5,120 nt of DNA from assembly GCA_035499215.1 (NCBI GenBank), contig DATJZH010000440.1, forward strand, positions 1 to 5,120, written 5' to 3'. A program made the position numbers and the translations under genes. Shown here in pieces: positions 1 to 5,120 of this stretch (within the stretch, counting starts at the first letter, position 1; the number at the start of each line of letters is the position of its first letter). Below the pieces are notes generated by a model, which searched no databases, had not been told where the DNA came from, and saw only the letters and a program-made list of their open reading frames with translations. The stretch is from DATJZH01 sp035499215 (GTDB taxonomy: Bacteria; Actinomycetota; Actinomycetes; Streptosporangiales; Streptosporangiaceae).

Positions 1-826
1 CCCCGGCCAGGGTGCCGATGGTCCGGGTGAGAAACCCGAGTATGGACTGATCCACGAGGGCGCCGACCGAGCCGGTGTTGCCCGGCCGGAGGAAATACCC
101 GGTAAGCCAGTAGCTGGCCGAGACCTTCGGCAGGAACAGGAAGCCGACGACGGCCGTGACGGCGAAGGTGCAGGCAGCCACGGCTGCCTGGCGCAGCCTG
201 CCGGCCAGCAGCAGGTAGGGGATGAAGATCAGGGGCACGAGCTTGATCCCGGCCGCCAGGCCGACGCCCGCTCCCTTCCACCTGCGCCTGTCAGGCTGGC
301 AGAGGTCCCAGACGATCAGGAGCATCAGGACCAGCTCGATTTGCCCCAGGTGCAGGGCGCGCTGCACCGGCTCGGTCCACAGCGCGGCCGCGCCGACGGC
401 GAGCGACGCCGCGGCTCGCCGGGTGCCCCGCCAGCCCAGGCCGCCGAAAGTCAGCCACGAGGCCAGCGGCACCGCAATGATGCTGGTGATCGTCATCGAC
501 CAGCTCAGCAGGTGCCATCGCAGCATGGACGTGCCGGCGAAGACCAGCGCGGCGAAGGGCGTGTACGTGAACTTGATGCCAGGGAAAAGCCGCCAGGTAT
601 ACAGCCGCCCCGGCGAGTGCCGGACGAGCTCGCCGGCGTCGTTGTATACCCCGAGGTCGAACCAGGTGAGCATGGGATGCACCGGATGGCTGTACACGTC
701 GATGACGTAAGCGCCGAGCGCGAGGGCGAAGATAGCAGCGGCGATCAGCAGGGCCAGCTGCTGCCGGCGAGCTGCGGTCGGCGACTCGTCCCGGGAGCGG
801 ATCAGCTCGGCCTGTGCGCGAACGAT
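1..826 (-). CDS. GT87-family polyprenol-phosphate-mannose-dependent mannosyltransferase, partial (C-terminus off the left edge)
   Basis: Integral membrane GT-C glycosyltransferase of the GT87 (DUF2029) family. Characterised actinobacterial members such as PimE transfer mannose from polyprenyl-phosphate-mannose to lipid or glycan acceptors on the outer face of the membrane. About 275 residues are visible, against roughly 400-450 for the family. The translation shows a first membrane segment (LALLIAAAIFALALGAYVI), then an outer loop with WFDLGVYNDAG, whose Asp (codon 658-656) matches the essential loop-1 Asp of PimE. Next come FTYTPFAALVFAG, the LGQIELVLMLLIVWDL segment, and the GVGLAAGIKLVPLIFIPYLL segment typical of the family, followed by another membrane helix and YWLTGYF near the left edge. 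No ATG, GTG or TTG lies in this frame upstream of the first membrane helix, although the frame is open back to a TAG at 982-980. I placed the 5' end at an AUC seven bases after GGAGGG only as a marker. It lies downstream of selD on the same strand with a 196-base gap. Family is confident; acceptor and start are not. Confidence 0.82.
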   Translation of the reverse strand, partial: MVRAQAELIRSRDESPTAARRQQLALLIAAAIFALALGAYVIDVYSHPVHPMLTWFDLGVYNDAGELVRHSPGRLYTWRLFPGIKFTYTPFAALVFAGTSMLRWHLLSWSMTITSIIAVPLASWLTFGGLGWRGTRRAAASLAVGAAALWTEPVQRALHLGQIELVLMLLIVWDLCQPDRRRWKGAGVGLAAGIKLVPLIFIPYLLLAGRLRQAAVAACTFAVTAVVGFLFLPKVSASYWLTGYFLRPGNTGSVGALVDQSILGFLTRTIGTLAG

Positions 827-991
827 CGGGCATCCCTCCCACGGATTCGCGGGCCTGGCTGATCTGTGCGGGCCCTTTCTCCCGGCGGGCAGCCCGCGGG
901 CTCGCAGCCATGCTAGCGGCCGCCGAAGCCGCGCCGACCGGCCTGCTGACGGCTGCGTGCGCGCTGACGCCAGCAGATCCTAGCCTACGCG

Positions 992-1011
992 CGGCCGGGA
1001 AGCGCCGGCCG
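992..1011 (-). terminator. GC-rich hairpin just after selD, possible terminator
   Basis: A perfect 7-bp inverted repeat, CGGCCGG and CCGGCCG (992-998 and 1005-1011), encloses a 6-base loop 11 bases past the selD stop codon. No T-run follows on the minus strand, so this would be one of the tail-less hairpins often seen after actinobacterial genes. In GC-rich DNA such a repeat can also arise by chance. The rest of the 827-1022 gap holds only weak minus-strand promoter-like hexamers (TAGGCT at 987-982, TAGGAT at 982-977) with no recognisable -35 box. Confidence 0.35.
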
Positions 1012-1022
1012 AGCGTCATCGA

Positions 1023-2018
1023 TCAGCGCACCTTCAGGATGGCGCCGCGCCGCGGGACCAGCTCGCCGATTACCGTGGCGCCCGGGATCTCGCCGGCCAG
1101 CAGCAGCCCGCCCGAGGTCTGGGCATCGGCCAGCAGCAGCAGTTCCGCCTGCGTCGCGGTGCCGAAGTCGGCGTGCGGGCTCACCCAGTCCAGGTTCCGG
1201 CGGCTGCCGCCCGGCAGGTAGCCGGCCTGCAGGGCCGCCAGCGCGCCGTCGATCAGCGGCACCGCGGCGAGGTCGATCACCGCTGTCACTGCGCTGCTTC
1301 TGGCCAGCTTGTACAGGTGGCCGAGCAGGCCGAAGCCGGTCACGTCGGTCGCGCACCGGATCCCGCAGGCGAGCGCCTGACGGCTCGCCTCGCCGTTCAG
1401 CTCGGTCATCACGGCGATGGCCTGCTCGAATACCTCGCCGGTCGCCTTATGCCGCGCGTTCAGCACGCCGCTGCCCAGCGGCTTGGTCAGCGAGAGCGGC
1501 AGGCCCGGCGCACCCGCGTCGATCCGCAGCAGCGCGGCTGGGTCGGCCAGGCCGGTGACCGCCATTCCGTACTTCGGCTCGGGATCATCGATGCTGTGCC
1601 CGCCCCCGACGTGACATCCGGCCTGGCCGGCTATCTCCAGGCCGCCGCGCAGAACCTCGGCCGCGAGGTCAGCCGGCAGCGTGTCCCGCGGCCAGCCGAG
1701 CAGGTTAAGCGCGACCAGCGGCTCGCCGCCCACGGCATAGACATCAGACAGCGCATTCGCCGCGGCGATCCGGCCGAATGCGTAGGCGTCGTCCACGACC
1801 GGCGTGAAAAAGTCCGCCGTGGCCACCACGGCCCGGTCCGGGCTGATCTGGACCACGGCCGCGTCGTCGCCGTGCTCGACTCCGATGAGCAGGTCCGCGG
1901 GCCGGCGGCCGGGGATCAGGCGGGCCACCGCATCTTCCAGCTCGCCCGGCGGGATCTTGCAGGCGCAGCCTCCGCCGTGCGCGTACTGGGTCAGCCGGAA
2001 GACCGTTTGGCTGGTCAT
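1023..2018 (-). CDS. selD: Selenide, water dikinase (selenophosphate synthetase)
   Basis: SelD makes selenophosphate from selenide and ATP in the cytoplasm, releasing AMP and phosphate. The product is the selenium donor for SelA (selenocysteyl-tRNA) and, where present, SelU (2-selenouridine). The 331-residue protein is near the usual bacterial length (about 345) and complete. The N-terminal catalytic loop reads LTQYAHGGGCACKI, with Cys18 and Lys21 matching catalytic Cys17 and Lys20 of E. coli SelD, so this is a Cys form and not a Sec form. Metal/ATP-binding aspartates sit in GDDAAV (51-52), TADFF (69), SDVYAVGGEP (92) and TDVTGFG (225). GGGHSIDDPEPKYG (138-151), TKPLGSG (178-184), PGGSRRNL (269-276) and DAQTSGG (298-304) are further family signatures. 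No good Shine-Dalgarno precedes the ATG. A TACAGT hexamer six bases upstream suggests a leaderless message. It is divergent from the acyl-CoA synthetase gene, and a selenocysteine tRNA lies 2.3 kb away, which supports the assignment. Confidence 0.97.
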   Translation of the reverse strand: MTSQTVFRLTQYAHGGGCACKIPPGELEDAVARLIPGRRPADLLIGVEHGDDAAVVQISPDRAVVATADFFTPVVDDAYAFGRIAAANALSDVYAVGGEPLVALNLLGWPRDTLPADLAAEVLRGGLEIAGQAGCHVGGGHSIDDPEPKYGMAVTGLADPAALLRIDAGAPGLPLSLTKPLGSGVLNARHKATGEVFEQAIAVMTELNGEASRQALACGIRCATDVTGFGLLGHLYKLARSSAVTAVIDLAAVPLIDGALAALQAGYLPGGSRRNLDWVSPHADFGTATQAELLLLADAQTSGGLLLAGEIPGATVIGELVPRRGAILKVR

Positions 2019-2030
2019 GACAGCACTGTA
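2019..2030 (-). promoter_or_regulatory. Candidate -10 element for leaderless selD transcription
   Basis: On the minus strand TACAGT (2030-2025) fits the actinobacterial TANNNT -10 consensus and is followed by exactly six bases (2024-2019) before the A of the selD ATG. This spacing would place the transcription start on or next to the start codon. No convincing -35 box is seen at the normal distance, as is common for leaderless actinobacterial promoters. The weak or absent Shine-Dalgarno upstream of selD fits the same reading. This is an inference from pattern and spacing only. Confidence 0.4.
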
Positions 2031-2160
2031 GTGACGCGCTGCCGGCCACGGCCAGCAGCCGGGCCTGCGGCAGCAGCGCTGCCCCGGCCCCGTCAGCCGG
2101 CCGCCGGGCCCGGCCGCCGCCGGGCGCGGCCCGCGGCCGGGCTTGCGGCACCGGAGGCTG

Positions 2161-2174
2161 GCATGGTGGCATGC
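2161..2174. repeat. Short inverted repeat GCATG-N4-CATGC in the divergent selD/acyl-CoA synthetase gap
   Basis: A perfect 5-bp inverted repeat with a 4-base spacer lies 36 bases upstream of the GTG start of the acyl-CoA synthetase gene. It overlaps a direct repeat of TGGCATG. Its place in the divergent intergenic region would suit a repressor operator, but it is short and no regulator gene is in view. The remainder of 2019-2210 is very GC-rich with several overlapping GGC/GCC palindromes. I could find no -10 box for the plus-strand gene. Confidence 0.22.
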
Positions 2175-2199
2175 AGTCCAGGCACATCGCTGAACCGGC

Positions 2200-2204
2200 G
2201 GAGG
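2200..2204 (+). promoter_or_regulatory. Shine-Dalgarno site that fixes the acyl-CoA synthetase start
   Basis: GGAGG ends six bases before the GTG at 2211-2213, an ideal spacing. This favours the GTG over the in-frame ATG at 2244-2246, which has only purine-poor sequence in front of it. The GTG start also gives a normal N-terminus for the family. Confidence 0.75.
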
Positions 2205-2210
2205 TGCGCG

Positions 2211-4066
2211 GTGACGGACCAGATCATTGAGCAGCGGGGCGCGATGACGCGGCAGTGCGCGGGCCGCACCCTGTGTGATCAGTTACGGGCCACGGCCCAG
2301 CAGTGGGGCGAGCTGCCTGCGTACTCCGACCGGGACGCCGGCCCGTGGCGGACCATCACCTGGCGGCAGACCAGAGAGCAGGCCCTCCAGCTGGCGGCCG
2401 GCTTCATCGCCCTCGGCCTGCGGCCCGGCGAGCGGGTAGTGCTGATGCTGGCGAACCGGGTCGAGCACGCGCTCGCCGACTTCGGTGCCCTGCACGCTGG
2501 GGAGTGCCGGTGACCTTCTACGCCAGCCTGGCCCCCGACCAGATCGCCTACATGGCCGCCGACTGCGACGCCCGGATCGCCGTGCTCGACGGCGCGGCCG
2601 AGCTGGCCCGCTGGCAGCCGGTGCTGTCCCAGCTGCCCGGTGTGGTGAGAATCATCGTGCGTGATCCCGGCGCCCTGCCGCCCGGCGATCTCTATCTGAG
2701 CTGGCGGGAGTTCGCCGGCCTTGGCGCCGGCCAGCTGGCCGCGGCACCGGGCGGGCCGGCCAGCCGGATAGCCTTGATCAGCCCCGATGACCCGGCCGCC
2801 CTGCTGTACACCTCGGGTACCACCGGCACTCCCAAGGGCGTGCTCATCACCCACGCCAGCATCCTGTACGAGCTGGTCGTCGGCACCGCCTCCGGCAATG
2901 CCCCGCCGCACGTGCGGTGGGTGTCGTACCTGCCGCTCGCACACATCGCCGAGCGTATGTTCACTCTCTACCTGGCGGTCTACAGCGGCGGCCACACCTA
3001 TTTCTGCCACAATGCGCAAGCGGAGCTGGTCAGCTGCATCACCGAGGTGCAGCCGACGGCGTTCCTCGGCGTGCCGAGAGTCTGGGAGAAGATCCAGGCC
3101 GGCGTCCAGGCACTGCTGGCCGCCGAGCAGGACCAGGGCAAGCGCGCGGCTGTCGCGGCGGCCATGGACACCGGCCTGCGGTACGTGCGGAGCTGTCAGT
3201 ACGGCCAGAGCACGCCCGCCGAGCTGGCCGGGGAATTTGCCGCGGCACAGGAAAGCGTCCTGCGGCCGATCCGCTCGCTGCTCGGCCTGGCCGAGGCAGA
3301 GGTCCTGGTCAGCGCGGCAGCGCCGCTGCCGCCTGATGTCGGTGCCTTCTTCGCCGGACTGGGAATGAAGATCTTGGACGTCTATGGGATGTCGGAGACG
3401 ACCGGGGCATTCACCATGAACACGCTGCAGGCATTCCGGCTCGGCACGGTGGGCAGGCCAGTAGCCGGCACCGAGGTGAAGATCGCCGAGGACGGCGAGA
3501 TCCTGACCCGCGGCCCGCTGAACTCCCCGGGCTACCGCAATCTGCCGGGGCAGACCGACGACCTGATCGACGCCGACGGCTGGCTGCACACCGGCGACAT
3601 CGGGGCCATGGACGCCGACGGCTTCGTGTCGGTGCTGGACCGCAAGAAGGACATCATTATTACCTCGGGCGGCGCGAACATCGCGCCCGCCGCGATCGAG
3701 AACATCCTCGCCGCGCATCCGCTGATCGGGCAGGCGCTGGCCTGCGGCGACCGCCGCCCCCACGTGGTAGCGCTGCTGACCCTGGACGGCGAGGTGGCCC
3801 CGGCATGGGCCAGGGCTCGCGGCATCGAGGCGACCGCGCTGGATGTCCTGGCTTCCGATCCCGCCGTGCTGGCCGAGGTGAGTGCGGCCGTGGCCGCGGC
3901 GAACGAGAGGCTGGCCCGCGTCCAGCAGGTCAAGGCCTGGCGGCTGCTGCCGATCGAGTGGACGGCCGAGAGCGAGGAACTGACCCCGACGCTGAAAGTC
4001 AAGCGCCGGGTCGTGCACGCCAAGTACGCAGACATCATCGATGCCCTCTACCAGGGCCAGCACTAG
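2211..4066 (+). CDS. Long-chain fatty-acid-CoA ligase (AMP-binding, FadD15-like), frameshifted near residue 97
   Basis: This ANL-superfamily enzyme activates a fatty acid with ATP to an acyl-adenylate and transfers it to CoA, feeding beta-oxidation or complex lipid synthesis. As written, the frame from GTG 2211 stops at TGA 2511-2513, while the rest of the protein continues in another frame from about 2502 to TAG 4064-4066. Restoring one G in the GGGG run at 2499-2502 joins them into about 618 residues, a normal length for long-chain acyl-CoA synthetases. In that numbering the ATP-binding P-loop YTSGTTGTPKG is at 200-210, YGMSETTG (A5) at 392-399, the adenylate-binding HTGD (A7) at 460-463, DRKKD (A8 hinge) at 477-481 and LTPTLKVKRR (A10, probable catalytic Lys596) at 591-600. 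SYLPLAHIAER and FLGVPRVWEKI are typical of the long-chain subgroup. Codon use is the same on both sides of the break and every motif is intact, so the break looks recent or artefactual. Chain-length preference cannot be read from the sequence. Confidence 0.93.
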
Positions 4067-4081
4067 GCCGGCGGCTAGCCC

Positions 4082-4111
4082 GGCTGGCTGCCGGCGGCGG
4101 AGCAGCCAGCC
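4082..4111 (+). terminator. Strong hairpin after the acyl-CoA synthetase gene, probable terminator
   Basis: A perfect 10-bp inverted repeat, GGCTGGCTGC and GCAGCCAGCC, with a 10-base loop (4092-4101) begins 16 bases after the TAG stop at 4064-4066. There is no T-run after it, so it is a tail-less GC-rich hairpin. Its placement directly behind the gene and before the tRNA makes termination the simplest role. Confidence 0.55.
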
Positions 4112-4277
4112 CGGCCGCACGCAGACAGCCGGCCGTCAGCACCAGCGGCCTGGCCTCCGCCAGTGCGGCAGGGCACCGAGGTGCCGGCGGTGCCTTCATG
4201 CACCCGGCCGGCAGAAGCGGTGACGCCGCCGGCGCTGGCCGTCCGGCTTGCCGCGGTGGCGGCCCGAAAGCGGCCGG

Positions 4278-4283
4278 TAGGGT
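4278..4283 (+). promoter_or_regulatory. Weak -10-like hexamer before tRNA-Sec
   Basis: TAGGGT fits TANNNT and ends seven bases before the first base of the tRNA at 4291, close to where a transcript start would be expected. There is no good -35 at 16-19 bases; the nearest TTG-type hexamer (4248-4253) is 24 bases away. The rest of the 4067-4290 gap shows no supported gene. Several GGC/GCC-rich short repeats are present that I cannot assign. Confidence 0.25.
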
Positions 4284-4290
4284 CGGTCGC

Positions 4291-4383
4291 GGAGGCGTCA
4301 GGGTGCCTGGTGGCCCCCCCGGTCTTCAAAACCGGTGGACGGCGCTCGGCGTCGTCGGCGGGTTCGATTCCCGTCCGCCTCCG
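4291..4383 (+). tRNA. selC: Selenocysteine tRNA, tRNA-Sec(UCA)
   Basis: This 93-base tRNA reads UGA at selenoprotein codons. It is charged with serine, converted to selenocysteine by SelA using selenophosphate, and delivered by SelB. The acceptor stem GGAGGCG (4291-4297) pairs with CGCCTCC (4376-4382), followed by a G discriminator as in E. coli tRNA-Sec. The extended D stem GGGTGCC/GGCCCCC (4301-4307/4312-4318) has one T:C mismatch and a 4-base TGGT loop. The anticodon stem CCGGT/ACCGG (4319-4323/4331-4335) carries the loop CTTCAAA with anticodon TCA at 4326-4328. The long variable arm has 7 bp (4338-4344/4350-4356) around CTCGG. The T arm GGCGGG/CCCGTC (4357-4362/4370-4375) has the loop TTCGATT. 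Acceptor plus T stem total 13 bp, the tRNA-Sec hallmark, but the best pairing here splits 7+6. CCA is not encoded (GCT follows). The 3' end is 9 bases from the stop of the convergent membrane-protein gene. Confidence 0.95.
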
Positions 4384-4392
4384 CTCGCTGAG

Positions 4393-5120
4393 CTACGTCG
4401 ACGGCGTGGACTGCTGCTGCGACGGCGGGTTCTGACTCGTCTGCGCGGGCAGCGGATCCTGGTCGCCCGCAGCGCTCTCCTGCGGGGCCGCCGGCAGCCG
4501 GGCCGTCGCCGCAGGCGCAGTCTGCGGGTCGCCGGGGGCCAGTGGCGCTGTCGCCGGCTGGGCGGTCCGCGCGGGCCTTGGCGCCTGACCGCCGTTAGCC
4601 TCCTCCTGCACCGCGGGCAGTTCCTGCGTGCTCGTGGGCGCATCCTGGCCGGCCGGGGCGTATGCCTGCGCCGCGGGGTACTGCTGCGCCGCGGGGTACT
4701 GCTGCGCCGCCGGGTACTGCCGGCTGGCCGACGGCCCGGCCGGGAACGAATCGGCGCCGAGGGCCTCGACGGCTACGTCTTTCGCCGCCAGCATCGAGAA
4801 CCGGCCGATGGCGATGGCTGCAATGAAGACGACCACGATGCCGAGCCCGGAGAAGAATCCGAGTTCCTCGGCGAACACGCGGATCGCGGGGACGCCGATC
4901 GTACCCGGCGCGATGGCAGCCCCGGCAGGGCCGCCGACCGGCACGCCGGGGCTGATCGTTATCTTCTTGGTGATTTCCACGATGATCGGGTAGCCGATGA
5001 TGAACCAGGCGCCGCCCGCGGCCGCCAGCAGGCCGCCGAGCACCCCGAGTGCGCGGCTGCGAGTCAGCAGCACGGTCAGCCCGCCGCCCGCCGTCGCGAT
5101 TGCCGGCAGGACCGACAAGT
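4393..5120 (-). CDS. Membrane protein with Pro/Ala/Gln-rich C-terminal tail, partial (N-terminus off the right edge)
   Basis: I do not recognise a named family. About 242 codons are visible. An in-frame TTG at 5118-5116 could be a start, but it sits at the window edge, so the true start is more likely beyond it. Numbering from that TTG, hydrophobic stretches at about 4-19 and 25-48 (with the segment GGAWFIIGYPIIV) are followed by a roughly 45-residue Gly/Pro/Val-rich loop containing SPGVPVGGPAG. A further membrane helix lies at about 92-111 (LGIVVVFIAAIAIG). The remaining 130 residues form a low-complexity, probably disordered tail rich in Pro, Ala, Gln and Thr, with QYPAAQ repeated in tandem near 134-151. 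By the charges (RFSMLAAK after the last helix) the tail is probably cytoplasmic. It runs convergent to tRNA-Sec. Location in the membrane is well supported; function is unknown. Confidence 0.75.
   Translation of the reverse strand, partial: LSVLPAIATAGGGLTVLLTRSRALGVLGGLLAAAGGAWFIIGYPIIVEITKKITISPGVPVGGPAGAAIAPGTIGVPAIRVFAEELGFFSGLGIVVVFIAAIAIGRFSMLAAKDVAVEALGADSFPAGPSASRQYPAAQQYPAAQQYPAAQAYAPAGQDAPTSTQELPAVQEEANGGQAPRPARTAQPATAPLAPGDPQTAPAATARLPAAPQESAAGDQDPLPAQTSQNPPSQQQSTPST
4667..4720. repeat. Three tandem 18-bp units encoding QYPAAQ repeats
   Basis: Three head-to-tail 18-base copies lie at 4667-4684, 4685-4702 and 4703-4720. The first two are identical and the third differs at one base (C for G at 4711). 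The unit is a multiple of three and stays in frame in the minus-strand membrane protein, adding QYPAAQ per copy to its tail. The near-identity suggests recent slippage or expansion. Confidence 0.92.

Noticed and set aside
291..1019. Minus-strand 242-codon frame starting just after the selD stop
   Set aside because: Most of it overlaps the GT87 gene in another frame and is low-complexity Arg/Ala-rich. Only its stretch near 833-770 may matter, as a possible displaced N-terminus of the GT87 protein.
1023..1025. selD stop TGA as a possible recoded selenocysteine
   Set aside because: SelD already ends at a normal length and the catalytic position is Cys18; the codons after the TGA run into low-complexity Arg/Ala-rich sequence.
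1173..2210. Plus-strand open frame running through selD into the acyl-CoA synthetase N-terminus
   Set aside because: The part before 2211 is the shadow of selD and has no family signature; the real plus-strand gene starts at GTG 2211 with its own ribosome site.
2511..2513. TGA inside the acyl-CoA synthetase as a selenocysteine codon, tempting next to selD and tRNA-Sec
   Set aside because: Reading through this TGA stays in a frame without homology; the conserved protein continues in the other frame, and the family has no selenocysteine at this site.
2279..4120. Long minus-strand open frame (613 codons) opposite the acyl-CoA synthetase
   Set aside because: It is antisense to a gene with every ANL motif, its translation is His/Gln/Arg/Gly-rich with no recognisable domain, and such long antisense frames are expected in high-GC codon-biased DNA.
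4067..4290. Small open frames in the gap before tRNA-Sec
   Set aside because: They are short, lack ribosome sites, overlap the hairpin or the tRNA, and give no recognisable product.
4291..4383. tRNA-Sec as an integration site with attached mobile element
   Set aside because: No integrase, no repeated 3' tRNA fragment and no element-like genes are seen within the window on either side.

Overview
The window looks like a chromosomal segment of a high-GC actinobacterium. By eye it is roughly 70% GC, with G/C at almost every third codon position and Ala/Gly/Arg-rich proteins. It also carries a GT87-type polyprenol-phosphate-mannose glycosyltransferase, a family especially common in actinobacteria. 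I see no insertion sequence, CRISPR array, phage gene or other accessory hallmark; the content is ordinary chromosomal genes.

Layout from left to right. (1) Bases 1-826, minus strand: the N-terminal two thirds of a multi-pass GT87 mannosyltransferase, whose C-terminus lies beyond the left edge and whose start codon is a puzzle. (2) 1023-2018, minus: a complete selD (selenophosphate synthetase), possibly translated from a leaderless mRNA. (3) 2211-4066, plus, divergent from selD: a long-chain acyl-CoA synthetase (ANL superfamily) whose reading frame is broken near residue 97 by an apparent one-base loss in a G run. (4) 4291-4383, plus: a selenocysteine tRNA (anticodon UCA) with a long variable arm and no encoded CCA. 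(5) 4393-5120, minus: the C-terminal part of a membrane protein with a Pro/Ala/Gln-rich tail, convergent with the tRNA and ending only 9 bases from it.

The unifying theme is selenium use. SelD makes selenophosphate and tRNA-Sec is the scaffold on which SelA builds selenocysteine, so the genome very probably encodes SelA, SelB and at least one selenoprotein (in this group often a formate dehydrogenase). None of these is inside the window, so that part is inference. The acyl-CoA synthetase, GT87 enzyme and membrane protein have no evident link to selenium metabolism.

The gaps between genes are all short (196, 192 and 224 bases). They hold two GC-rich hairpins that may be terminators, a few weak promoter-like hexamers and one short inverted repeat. 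Two genes show a frame problem consistent with a single-base error, which makes base-calling or assembly errors a serious possibility. I found no convincing undescribed system; the most interesting items are the tRNA-Sec geometry, the frame breaks and the possible leaderless selD.
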